Shown in pieces: positions 1-5,293 of a stretch of 5,293 nucleotides of DNA (positions are counted from its first letter, which is position 1; each line of letters begins with the position of its first letter). The notes beneath the pieces are model-generated. The model did not search any database, was not told the origin of the DNA, and was given only the letters and a program-made list of their open reading frames with translations. Origin of the DNA: an uncultured Hungatella sp. (GTDB taxonomy: Bacteria; Bacillota; Clostridia; Lachnospirales; Lachnospiraceae); assembly GCA_910586845.1 (NCBI GenBank), contig CAJUJV010000006.1:63175-68467 (forward strand). Direction: 5' to 3'. The position numbers were made by a program, and so were the translations under genes.

Positions 1-22
1 CTACACGACGCTCTTCCGATCT
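1..22 (+). other. Illumina TruSeq adapter remnant at the contig end
   Basis: These bases match the 3' end of the TruSeq universal (read 1) adapter, finishing in GCTCTTCCGATCT. Coding similarity to CotJB begins immediately afterwards. This is untrimmed library sequence, not genomic DNA, so the biological sequence starts at about base 23. It also marks the true left end of the assembled contig. Confidence 0.97.
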
Positions 23-246
23 TGTTTCTGGATACCCATCCCTGCGATCAGGCTGCCCTCAGTTACTATCAGTATGTGGCAAAGATGCGCAGGGAAGCCA
101 AGGAGGCTTACGAGGCCAGCTACGGTCCTCTGACCGTGGATCATGTTCATTCGAATCAATATTGGACCTGGGTTCAGGGGAAATGGCCCTGGGAAGGAGG
201 TAACACCGTATGTGGAACTATGAAAAACGGCTGCAGTACCCGGTAA
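23..246 (+). CDS. cotJB: Spore coat peptide assembly protein CotJB, 3' part
   Basis: CotJB is a small protein encoded in the cotJ operon of endospore formers. In Bacillus the cotJ products are made in the mother cell and CotJC is built into the spore coat. The visible part starts in a conserved FLDTHP segment, followed by a helical stretch with YYQYV and YEASYGPLT, and ends in the aromatic WTWVQGKWPWEGG motif typical of the family C-terminus. The N-terminus is missing because the contig starts here. The first codon of the open frame uses the last adapter base, so the first fully genomic codon is 25-27. The frame runs about 13 residues past the usual WPWEGG end and overlaps cotJC by 37 bases. 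That implies translational coupling, with the cotJC ribosome binding site lying inside cotJB. Identification is from motif memory and is strong. Confidence 0.9.
194..200 (+). promoter_or_regulatory. Ribosome binding site of cotJC
   Basis: AAGGAGG lies 9 bases before the ATG at 210 and inside the last codons of cotJB. It fixes the cotJC start at 210, giving the family-typical N-terminus MWNYEKRLQYPV. Confidence 0.8.
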
Positions 247-536
247 ATATCAGCCAGCCTAACCCGAAGATGGCGCAGTTTATCATGAGCCAGTACGGCG
301 GACCCGACGGAGAGATGGGGGCTGCCATGCGCTATCTCTCCCAGCGTTACGCCATGCCTTATGATATCGGCAAGGCGGTCCTTACCGATATCGGCATATC
401 GGTATCCATATGGCCCTTTTTTCGGATCACGGCCGTTTCCGGCACCCGGACGCAGAAATGTTCTCCTTTCCCCGATGTCTCAAATTTCAGCCCGATGCCA
501 AAGGGAAGGGATGTGAGCCATATATCCAGTTTATGA
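210..536 (+). CDS. cotJC: Spore coat protein CotJC (Mn-catalase family), interrupted after residue 62
   Basis: CotJC is a spore coat protein of the manganese-catalase family, normally about 190 residues. Residues 1-62 are clearly CotJC: MWNYEKRLQYPV, then SQYGGPDGEMGAAMRYLSQRY, which contains Glu35, the first dinuclear-metal ligand of the fold. The native sequence ends at ...AVLTDIG (codon 393-395). The expected next segment, TEELAHLE, supplies the next Glu and His ligands and is absent. From residue 63 the frame reads 46 unrelated residues antisense to the recombinase gene until a stop at 534-536. The product as it stands lacks two thirds of the protein and most metal ligands, so it should be inactive. 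The gene is split by an integrated element. It could be a permanent pseudogene or a gene rebuilt by excision. The 3' half was not found in the window. Confidence 0.9.
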   Translation: MWNYEKRLQYPVNISQPNPKMAQFIMSQYGGPDGEMGAAMRYLSQRYAMPYDIGKAVLTDIGISVSIWPFFRITAVSGTRTQKCSPFPDVSNFSPMPKGRDVSHISSL

Positions 537-2032
537 TCAGGATATATGCAGATCTTCTCCACCAGTTCTCCGCACAGGATCTTGTGAGAACATGTATGAA
601 GATCCAGGATCTCATCAAGGGCTTTCCTGTACTGCTCCATACCGTCCCCGGGCCTTCCACTGGCTTTCTCTTCTTTTCGGGCCTGCTCAAGCCTCTTCTC
701 CAGCATATCCAGCTCCTTTTCATACCAGGTATTCTGATCTTTCAGCTCTTCTTCGGTAATGATGCCTTCCAGCAGAAGATCTATGGCTTTCCTCCTTTTC
801 CGGCGGATCCTTTCTGTCTCTTTTCGAATCTCCTCTGTGCCGGTCTCCTTAAATGATCCTCTTTTCACTTCCCGGATTTCCTGAAGGATTTCTTTTTTCA
901 GCCTCTCCTGATCACAGCGGATATGGCTGAGGCAGAATCCCATGCAAAACAACAGCGTCTCATCTTTTATCTGCAGATTGCTGCAGCCCATCCACCGGCC
1001 GGTTCTGTCCTGTTTCGGCGCACCGTAATTCACCGCCGTACAGCAGCGCCACGCCTGATATCTTGTTCCGTTTTTCAGATTCCTGTAACGGCTCACATAC
1101 TTTCTGCCGCAGATCCCGCAGTAAAGCTTCCCGCTGCACCAATATCGGTTACTGTGTCTTTCTCCTCCTTCCCTTTCCCTTTTGCGGCGCTCCAGTTCCC
1201 TCTGTGTCCTTTCCCAGAGAGAACGCTCGATGATCGGTTCATGGTGATCCCGCAGGCAGACCATCTCCTCTTCTCCCCTGTTATACTTTTTCACATGAGT
1301 CAGATAATCCGGTGTGATCGTCTTCTTCTGGCACAGGTCTCCCACGTATTTTTCATTTCGAAGGACTTTTAAGATCACTGCATTGGACCAGGCGCCTGAT
1401 GTGAGGGAACCCATCCCTTCTTCCAGAAGTTCTCTTGCGATCACATGGGTTCCCTTTCCCTCATCGGTGTATTTATGAAAGATCGCCCTGACGATCCTGG
1501 CCTCTTCTCTGTTCATATACAATTTGCCGTCCTTCACCCGATAGCCAAGGAGATCCCTTCCGAACACCACTCCCTGCTCCATGCGCCGCTTCTGCCCCCA
1601 TTTGACACGTTCGGAAGTCTTTCGGCTTTCTTCCTGGGCGATACTGGCCATAATGGTCAGACGCAGTTCCCCGTCGGAATCCCTGGTGTCAATATTATCA
1701 ATAGTAAAGATCACCCCTACTCCGATCTCTCTCAATCTTCTTGTATAAGACAGAGTATCCACTGTGTTTCTGGCAAAGCGGCTTACTTCTTTCGTGAGAA
1801 TCAGGTCGATCTCCCCGCGAAACGCAGCCTCCATCATGGCATTGAAACCTGCCCTCTTTTTGGTCTGGGTCCCGCTGATCCCTTCATCATAATACACGCT
1901 GTTCAAAATCCAGCCCTCATGATTACGGATGTACTCTGCAAAATAATTCCTCTGACTGGCAAGGGAATTTGCCTGGTCATCTTTGTCTGTGGACACGCGG
2001 CAGTAGGCGGCTGTCTTTAGCTTCCGGATCAT
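359..2032 (-). CDS. Large serine recombinase (site-specific integrase/excisionase)
   Basis: This 557-residue protein has the full large serine recombinase layout. The N-terminal resolvase domain (about 7-155) carries YCRVST with nucleophile Ser14 and Arg12, and the SRFARN motif at 84-89. A recombinase DNA-binding domain follows (about 160-260), with NEKYVGD near 226-232. A zinc-ribbon region has CGIC at 305-308 plus Cys330, 331 and 350. Residues about 375-455 form a charged coiled coil, the kind that controls integration versus excision in this family. The start is supported by GGAGGTG four bases upstream (2037-2043). The gene points out of the element at the cotJC junction, as in skin-type elements. 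Its last ten residues (548-557) and stop codon are read from the complement of cotJC, so its C-terminus depends on the integrated state. It is apparently intact and likely mediates insertion and excision of this element. Confidence 0.95.
   Translation of the reverse strand: MIRKLKTAAYCRVSTDKDDQANSLASQRNYFAEYIRNHEGWILNSVYYDEGISGTQTKKRAGFNAMMEAAFRGEIDLILTKEVSRFARNTVDTLSYTRRLREIGVGVIFTIDNIDTRDSDGELRLTIMASIAQEESRKTSERVKWGQKRRMEQGVVFGRDLLGYRVKDGKLYMNREEARIVRAIFHKYTDEGKGTHVIARELLEEGMGSLTSGAWSNAVILKVLRNEKYVGDLCQKKTITPDYLTHVKKYNRGEEEMVCLRDHHEPIIERSLWERTQRELERRKREREGGERHSNRYWCSGKLYCGICGRKYVSRYRNLKNGTRYQAWRCCTAVNYGAPKQDRTGRWMGCSNLQIKDETLLFCMGFCLSHIRCDQERLKKEILQEIREVKRGSFKETGTEEIRKETERIRRKRRKAIDLLLEGIITEEELKDQNTWYEKELDMLEKRLEQARKEEKASGRPGDGMEQYRKALDEILDLHTCSHKILCGELVEKICIYPDHKLDIWLTSLPFGIGLKFETSGKGEHFCVRVPETAVIRKKGHMDTDMPISVRTALPIS
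383..404. other. Probable recombination junction (attL or attR) of the element in cotJC
   Basis: A perfect 9-bp inverted repeat, TACCGATAT and ATATCGGTA, surrounds the 4-base centre CGGC. The left arm and centre are cotJC coding sequence, and the right arm is the end of the recombinase gene. Serine integrases use short, partly symmetric att sites with a central non-palindromic dinucleotide. The axis here puts GG (393-394) at the centre, inside the Gly62 codon of cotJC. The location and symmetry are seen directly. The role as a crossover site and the exact dinucleotide are inferred. Confidence 0.65.
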
Positions 2033-2036
2033 GTTT

Positions 2037-2043
2037 CACCTCC
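2037..2043 (-). promoter_or_regulatory. Ribosome binding site of the recombinase gene
   Basis: On the minus strand this reads GGAGGTG, followed by AAAC and ATG at 2032. It is a strong Shine-Dalgarno site in the 16-base gap after the upstream small gene. It supports the chosen start and a two-gene operon. Confidence 0.8.
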
Positions 2044-2048
2044 GTCTC

Positions 2049-2231
2049 TCAGATATGATTCAGCAGGCAGGCCAGCTGACTGCCGGTAAGCAGCTCCTTT
2101 TCATACAGTTCTCTGTAGATTCCTCTTTTCAGAGCTTTTTGAAATTCATTCATCTGCCGGCTGTTTAACGGGATTTCCATGAAGCTGCCTGCCTCTTTGG
2201 CCTCATCGATTTCAGCTCTGCTCTCTGACAT
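2049..2231 (-). CDS. Small recombinase-associated protein, SHOCT-like C-terminus
   Basis: This is a 60-residue protein with an acidic N-terminal third (MSESRAEIDEAKEAG) and a helical C-terminal half containing FQKALKRGIYRELYEKELL and a final SQLACLL. The latter pattern resembles small SHOCT-type modules, where a short helix is followed by an LLT-x-xQL segment. I chose the ATG at 2231 because GAGGTG (2238-2243) sits six bases before it. A GTG at 2240 in the same frame would add three residues but would overlap that ribosome site. The gene ends 16 bases before the recombinase and is probably cotranscribed with it. Its function is unknown. Position suggests a modulator, possibly a recombination directionality factor, but nothing in the sequence proves this. 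Confidence 0.7.
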   Translation of the reverse strand: MSESRAEIDEAKEAGSFMEIPLNSRQMNEFQKALKRGIYRELYEKELLTGSQLACLLNHI

Positions 2232-2259
2232 GTGTGACACCTCTGGTCCTGTTTTACTT

Positions 2260-2268
2260 TACTTTATG
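2260..2268 (-). promoter_or_regulatory. Possible mother-cell sigma -10 element (CATAAAGTA)
   Basis: Read on the minus strand, CATAAAGTA fits the sigma-K -10 pattern CATAnnnTA and matches 6 of 8 positions of the sigma-E -10 CATACAAT. It lies about 28 bases upstream of the small-gene start. No convincing -35 element stands at the right distance: an ATAT lies only about 12 bases upstream. This is a weak candidate. Confidence 0.25.
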
Positions 2269-2282
2269 CGATTCTCCCCCAT

Positions 2283-2305
2283 ATAAGAAGTTTTTCTCTT
2301 CTTAT
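2283..2305. promoter_or_regulatory. Dyad in the divergent intergenic region, possible operator
   Basis: ATAAGAAG (2283-2290) and CTTCTTAT (2298-2305) form a perfect 8-bp inverted repeat with a 7-base T-rich spacer. It lies between the recombinase operon (minus) and the 511-residue gene (plus), in the only intergenic stretch available for both promoters. It could be a regulator binding site or a small RNA hairpin. It is followed on neither strand by a convincing terminator U tract. Confidence 0.45.
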
Positions 2306-2330
2306 GAAAATTTCTCAAAATAAGCCGATA

Positions 2331-2336
2331 TATAAT
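2331..2336 (+). promoter_or_regulatory. Candidate -10 box (TATAAT) for the 511-residue gene
   Basis: A perfect TATAAT is located 40 bases before the ATG at 2377. No clear TTGACA-like -35 element lies 16-18 bases upstream, where the sequence is A/T-rich. The eight bases TATATAAT also share six positions with the sigma-E -10 element, so the sigma factor cannot be assigned. Confidence 0.4.
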
Positions 2337-2376
2337 GTGAAGAACACGTTTTCCGGCACATGGAAAGGAAAAAGAT

Positions 2377-3912
2377 ATGTCACAGATAAAAACTACCGGT
2401 ACGGTTTCAGAACCGGCTGTCAATACAGATAAAGAACTTCAGCTTGCCAGACAGCAGGCAGAATTAAAGGGCGGTGAGACGCTGATCCGGGAACTTGCCG
2501 GGATGACCGCCAGGCAGCGGGAAAACGTCCGCTCGTCCCGCACAGACACCGGGCAGGAACAGCCCAAAGATACTGCGGAAATCTCTGAGACCCGCAGGCG
2601 GCTCCTCTCTGATGGAACGGTTCCCGCAGATGAGCTGCTCAAATGGGTGCTGGAGATGGCGGGAGAAGACTGGGAAGCTTTTCTGGAATGGCTGCCGGAC
2701 CCGGACCTGGAGCTTCAGGAACAGCTCCAGGAGCTGTCAAAGTTGTATCTCACCCTCCTTGAGGCGGTTTTGAAACATGCGGAAGGGGACAATCTGAAGG
2801 AACAGCTGGACCGTCTGGATTCTCTGCTTGCTCAAAAACTGAATCTGGTGATAGATAAGAGTCTGGAGCAGCTGACCTCTCTTCTGGAAGAGACAGGGCA
2901 GAGCGCAACCATGGACAGCATCCGGTCCAGCCTTTACAGGCAGACTGCCGGGCGGACCATCTCTCCCCAGGCTGCTCATATGCTCTTTGCCCAGAGTACC
3001 CAGACCAGACGTGCCGCCACAGCAGGAAGCATCCGATCTCATACTGCCCCTTCCCCCTTTTCCGGGGAAGGAATGATCTATCAGTCATCGGGAAAGCAGA
3101 ACGTCCGGTTTCGGCAGACCTATGATACAGAGCAGACTTCCTGGAAAGAACAGCTCAGACAGAGACAGGTAATCATCAGAAACGCAAAGAAAGGCATCGT
3201 GGAAAATACTTTCAGACAGGGAAATCCCGTCTCCTGCTCCGCCAGAGAGCTGGAGAGAGCCAACAGGTTTGCCGCGCATATAGACGGCAGCGGCAATCTG
3301 TTTAAAAATCCCGGCATCAGCGCCAGAAACGAGGAAGTAACCGGGCTGCTGGCCGCCGTTATGTCTATCAAAGGACAGGTCTACACCGAAAAAAATCAGG
3401 GAGCCCGTTCCATTTCCTTTACCATCGAACGCGCCATCGAAAGAATCGTTCATCAGTACCTGAGAGAAAAGGAGGCCTCCAAAATATATTACCGCATTCT
3501 TACTGCCTATAAACAGACGAAAGACCCCAGAAAGGCCATAGAGGAAGGGCAGGACTATGCCCTCCGCCAGTTCCGGGAAAAACAAAAAGACCCTGTCTGT
3601 CAGAAATCTCCTCAGTATTCCAGGGAATCCGGTTTTTTCCGTACCCTTTTAAAGGGCCTGAGCCCGGAAAAAGAATTTGCCATGGGCATCAGTATCCTTC
3701 AAAAGGACTGGCAGAATTTTTTATATTCCATAGGGAACAGACAAGGTTCTTCCCGTTTGTCAGGGATCCAGCTTCACAGTCCCTGGGGACTTCTGGCCGG
3801 TGGGAGAACTCACGGGACAGGCAGGGCGGAAACTGTGGGAAAGGTCTTGCTGGGAGCCGCGGCGGCTGTTATCGTATGCGCTCTGGCTCTGGCGTGTTTC
3901 CGTTTGATCTGA
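2377..3912 (+). CDS. Unknown 511-residue protein with a C-terminal membrane anchor
   Basis: I do not recognise a family. Residues 1-75 are polar and probably flexible. Residues about 84-172 are leucine-rich and helical (LLKWVLEM, LELQEQLQELSKLYLTLLEAVL, EQLDRLDSLL), likely coiled coil. Residues about 175-290 are Ser/Gln/Arg-rich and low in hydrophobic character. Residues about 290-450 form a mixed helical region (TIERAIERIVHQYLREKEASKIYYRIL). A single hydrophobic helix at about 489-508 ends one to three residues before the stop, giving a tail-anchored layout with no signal peptide, so most of the protein should be cytoplasmic. GGAAAGGA (2362-2369) supports the ATG at 2377. The gene is divergent from the recombinase operon and followed by a strong hairpin, so it is probably monocistronic. 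It may be cargo of the element. Coding status is convincing from length and an intact frame. Confidence 0.8.
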   Translation: MSQIKTTGTVSEPAVNTDKELQLARQQAELKGGETLIRELAGMTARQRENVRSSRTDTGQEQPKDTAEISETRRRLLSDGTVPADELLKWVLEMAGEDWEAFLEWLPDPDLELQEQLQELSKLYLTLLEAVLKHAEGDNLKEQLDRLDSLLAQKLNLVIDKSLEQLTSLLEETGQSATMDSIRSSLYRQTAGRTISPQAAHMLFAQSTQTRRAATAGSIRSHTAPSPFSGEGMIYQSSGKQNVRFRQTYDTEQTSWKEQLRQRQVIIRNAKKGIVENTFRQGNPVSCSARELERANRFAAHIDGSGNLFKNPGISARNEEVTGLLAAVMSIKGQVYTEKNQGARSISFTIERAIERIVHQYLREKEASKIYYRILTAYKQTKDPRKAIEEGQDYALRQFREKQKDPVCQKSPQYSRESGFFRTLLKGLSPEKEFAMGISILQKDWQNFLYSIGNRQGSSRLSGIQLHSPWGLLAGGRTHGTGRAETVGKVLLGAAAAVIVCALALACFRLI

Positions 3913-3922
3913 TTTAGATACA

Positions 3923-3962
3923 AAATGCGGCCCCGCTATCTTTCCGGAGCGGAGCCGCATTT
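3923..3962. terminator. Strong hairpin terminator between convergent genes
   Basis: Two 15-base arms (3923-3937 and 3948-3962) pair at 14 of 15 positions around a 10-base loop. The stem is GC-rich with A/T ends, begins 10 bases after the stop of the 511-residue gene, and has TTT on the plus side and TTTT on the minus side. It probably ends transcription from the left and also from the minus-strand alcohol dehydrogenase remnant. Confidence 0.8.
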
Positions 3963-4050
3963 CGATATTGATACAAGACTACCTGCAAAGGTATCGTCCT
4001 GCTTTTCTCCCAAAGCCAGGGCCCGGCAATTGATCAACTACAGCAAATTT

Positions 4051-4368
4051 TCATCTGGCGTTTGTATAAATTTGAATCATGTCATCTTCTGTGAGGATTT
4101 TTGCTGAGCCTGTACGCCCTCCACAGGCTGCCATACATCTTCTGGCCATTTCTTTAATCTGTCCGTCTGACGGATCAATCCCCAGCTCTGTCAGATTCAC
4201 AGGCATACCGATCTGATGATAGAAATCCTCCATTGCCTTGATACCGGCTTCAGCAATCTCACTATCCGTTCCCTGTATTGAGATGCCCATAACATTTCTG
4301 GTATATCTGACAAATCGCGGCAGACAGCCTGATTTGCGGTGAAGAAAAGACAGTAGGGCGACAGACAT
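4051..4368 (-). pseudogene. Iron-containing alcohol dehydrogenase, C-terminal remnant
   Basis: Residues from about 18 to 105 of this frame read like the C-terminal end of NAD(P)H-dependent butanol dehydrogenases of the iron-containing family. Landmarks are LPRFVRYTRNVMGI, IAEAGIKAMEDFYHQIGMPVNLTELGI, IKEMARRC and the closing LTEDDMIQIYTNAR. The full family length is about 390 residues. The nucleotide-binding half and the His/Asp iron-binding centre are missing, and the space where they would lie is occupied by the AraC-family gene. The ATG at 4368 has no well-placed ribosome site (an AAGGAGG is about 20 bases too far upstream). The frame is open back to the stop of the AraC gene. It is best read as a decayed or truncated gene and is unlikely to be a functional enzyme. 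Whether it belongs to the element or to flanking host DNA is unclear. Confidence 0.75.
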
Positions 4369-4376
4369 AATCGCCT

Positions 4377-4435
4377 GGGGATATGGGGGAGCCTCCTTAA
4401 AGGAATATATACAAACAGGGTTGTACCATATCCCC
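4377..4435. repeat. Inverted repeat downstream of the AraC-family gene
   Basis: GGGGATATGG (4377-4386) and CCATATCCCC (4426-4435) are perfect 10-bp inverted arms separated by 39 bases. The interval also holds the small dyad TCCTT-A-AAGGA (4394-4404). The repeat lies in the 87-base gap between the AraC stop and the alcohol dehydrogenase remnant. It could be a long-loop terminator or the scar of a lost insertion. There is no U tract. Confidence 0.4.
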
Positions 4436-4455
4436 CGCCGTCTTAATCCCTCCTC

Positions 4456-5292
4456 TTATAAATACCTGCGGACCTCCCCCACCGTCATCCCTGTCTGCTT
4501 CTTAAACACCTTATAAAAATATGTAGTGTTGCTGTATCCCACCGCTTCCCCGATCTGCCTGATCGTTTTTCCGGAGTCCCTAAGCAGCGCCAACGCCTCC
4601 GCCACGCGGACTTTGGTCAGGATCTCCACAAAGGTCTCGTTCAGCTCCTGCTTCAACAGCCGGCTCAGATAGAAGGGGCTGATCCCCACCAGGGCTGCCA
4701 CATCCTCCAGGGAAATATTCCGCGAATACATTTTCTTAATATAAAGAAACGCTTTAGCCACATATTCCCACGACTTGTTCATGGGATGAAAAAGAAGTCC
4801 GGCCAGCTGGCAGACAGCCAGGCACAGGTTTTCATTCAGCTCCTCATAGGAAGCGCAGTTCCACAGAGTTTTCCAGGCGCCGGGAATATAGCCAGACTCG
4901 TAAAGAGGCGAGGAATAACGCTTCGCCATCTCCCTGTGGAGGAACAGCAGAAAATAAGCGCTGCAGGTTTTCATGGCATCCAGGGGGACCTCCCTGGCTT
5001 TGGCCTGCAAAAGGAGCTTCTCTATCCCACGGCAGCACTCCTTTGTTTTGCCGGAGGCCAGGAGTCCGGCCAGATATTCTTTCTCGTCCCGGAACACATT
5101 GTGGATATGGCCGGCAATGCCGTATTCGAAAAAAAACACTCCCGGATCCTGCTTTCCTATAAGCGCCGCGCTGCTTTCTTTTTGGCCGTCCGGCAGCTCA
5201 TCCAAGGTAAATTTCCATGTGCTTACCCCAAATAAAAGAGATCGGTTCAGGCTTTCCAGAAGGTGGCCGGCCCACTTCCTGTGATTATCCTC
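4456..5292 (-). CDS. AraC-family transcriptional regulator, N-terminus outside the window
   Basis: The frame stays open to the window edge (278 visible residues), so the real start is upstream. An internal TTG at 5205 has no special support. The C-terminal 100 residues are a typical AraC/XylS DNA-binding domain with two helix-turn-helix units, one around ISLEDVAALVGISPFYLSRLLKQ (about 193-215) and one around TIRQIGEAVGYSNTTYFYKVF (about 243-262), followed by the conserved KKQTGMTVGEVRR. The region before it (about 65-185) is helical and resembles the middle segments of YesN-type regulators, but no receiver domain is visible, because it is absent or lies outside the window. The ligand and targets cannot be told. 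The only neighbour downstream is the alcohol dehydrogenase remnant on the same strand, which could once have been a target. Confidence 0.9.
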   Translation of the reverse strand, partial: EDNHRKWAGHLLESLNRSLLFGVSTWKFTLDELPDGQKESSAALIGKQDPGVFFFEYGIAGHIHNVFRDEKEYLAGLLASGKTKECCRGIEKLLLQAKAREVPLDAMKTCSAYFLLFLHREMAKRYSSPLYESGYIPGAWKTLWNCASYEELNENLCLAVCQLAGLLFHPMNKSWEYVAKAFLYIKKMYSRNISLEDVAALVGISPFYLSRLLKQELNETFVEILTKVRVAEALALLRDSGKTIRQIGEAVGYSNTTYFYKVFKKQTGMTVGEVRRYL

Positions 5293-5293
5293 C

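Noticed and set aside
410..856. Plus-strand open frames of about 150-190 codons across 410-2020
   Set aside because: They lie antisense to the recombinase gene, lack ribosome sites and have low-complexity hydrophobic translations. The minus-strand frame has clear domains, so these are shadows.
2325..2331. CCGATAT, matching part of the cotJC junction arm, considered as the second att site
   Set aside because: It is only seven bases, with no matching arm and no cotJC-like sequence beside it. It overlaps the TATAAT promoter candidate and is probably chance.
2706..2731. Perfect 9-bp inverted repeat CCTGGAGCT / AGCTCCAGG
   Set aside because: It lies within coding sequence for a Leu/Glu/Gln-rich helix, where such CAG/CTG-type words recur by codon use. 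It has no regulatory context.
2439..3585. Minus-strand open frames inside the 511-residue gene
   Set aside because: They overlap each other in two frames, show no recognisable motif and have no ribosome site. The plus-strand frame is long, has a good ribosome site and ends in a terminator.
4206..4212. TACCGAT, resembling the left junction arm, considered as an element end
   Set aside because: It falls within the conserved coding sequence of the alcohol dehydrogenase remnant and lacks the rest of the arm, the GG centre and any cotJC sequence.
4786..5284. Plus-strand open frames opposite the AraC-family gene
   Set aside because: They are antisense to a well-supported AraC-type DNA-binding protein and show no motif or ribosome site.
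1..5293. CRISPR array, tRNA, rRNA, riboswitch or IS element
   Set aside because: I saw no spaced direct repeats, cloverleaf or rRNA-like segment, transposase motif or terminal inverted repeats with target duplication in the window.

Overview
The window looks like the end of a draft or metagenomic contig from a spore-forming Firmicute. CotJ spore-coat genes, a Clostridia-type large serine recombinase and moderate GC content fit a gut Clostridia lineage such as Lachnospiraceae. That placement is an inference. Bases 1-22 are not biological: they match the 3' end of the Illumina TruSeq read-1 adapter.

Left edge (23 to about 395, + strand): the 3' part of cotJB overlaps the start of cotJC. CotJC belongs to the manganese-catalase family. 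Its normal reading stops after about residue 62, just before the metal-binding helix. A 9-bp perfect inverted repeat with a 4-base centre lies at the break (383-404), and beyond it the DNA belongs to a large serine recombinase gene.

Element (about 394 onward): a 557-residue large serine recombinase on the minus strand points out at the cotJC junction, and its last ten codons and stop lie in cotJC DNA. Just upstream in the same operon is a 60-residue protein. A divergent 511-residue protein of unknown function with a single C-terminal membrane segment follows on the plus strand. The two transcription units share a 136-146 bp intergenic region containing an 8-bp dyad. A strong hairpin follows the 511-residue gene.

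Right part (4051-5292, minus strand): the C-terminal remnant of an iron-containing alcohol dehydrogenase, then an AraC-family regulator whose N-terminus runs off the window. Whether these two are cargo of the element or host DNA cannot be decided here. The 3' half of cotJC was not found in the window.

Working model: cotJC is split by an integrative element bearing its own serine recombinase at the junction. The arrangement resembles skin in sigK and SPbeta in spsM, which are excised in the mother cell during sporulation to rebuild a spore gene. The split, the recombinase and the symmetric junction are visible in the sequence. Developmental excision is a hypothesis, and a plain insertional inactivation is the alternative.
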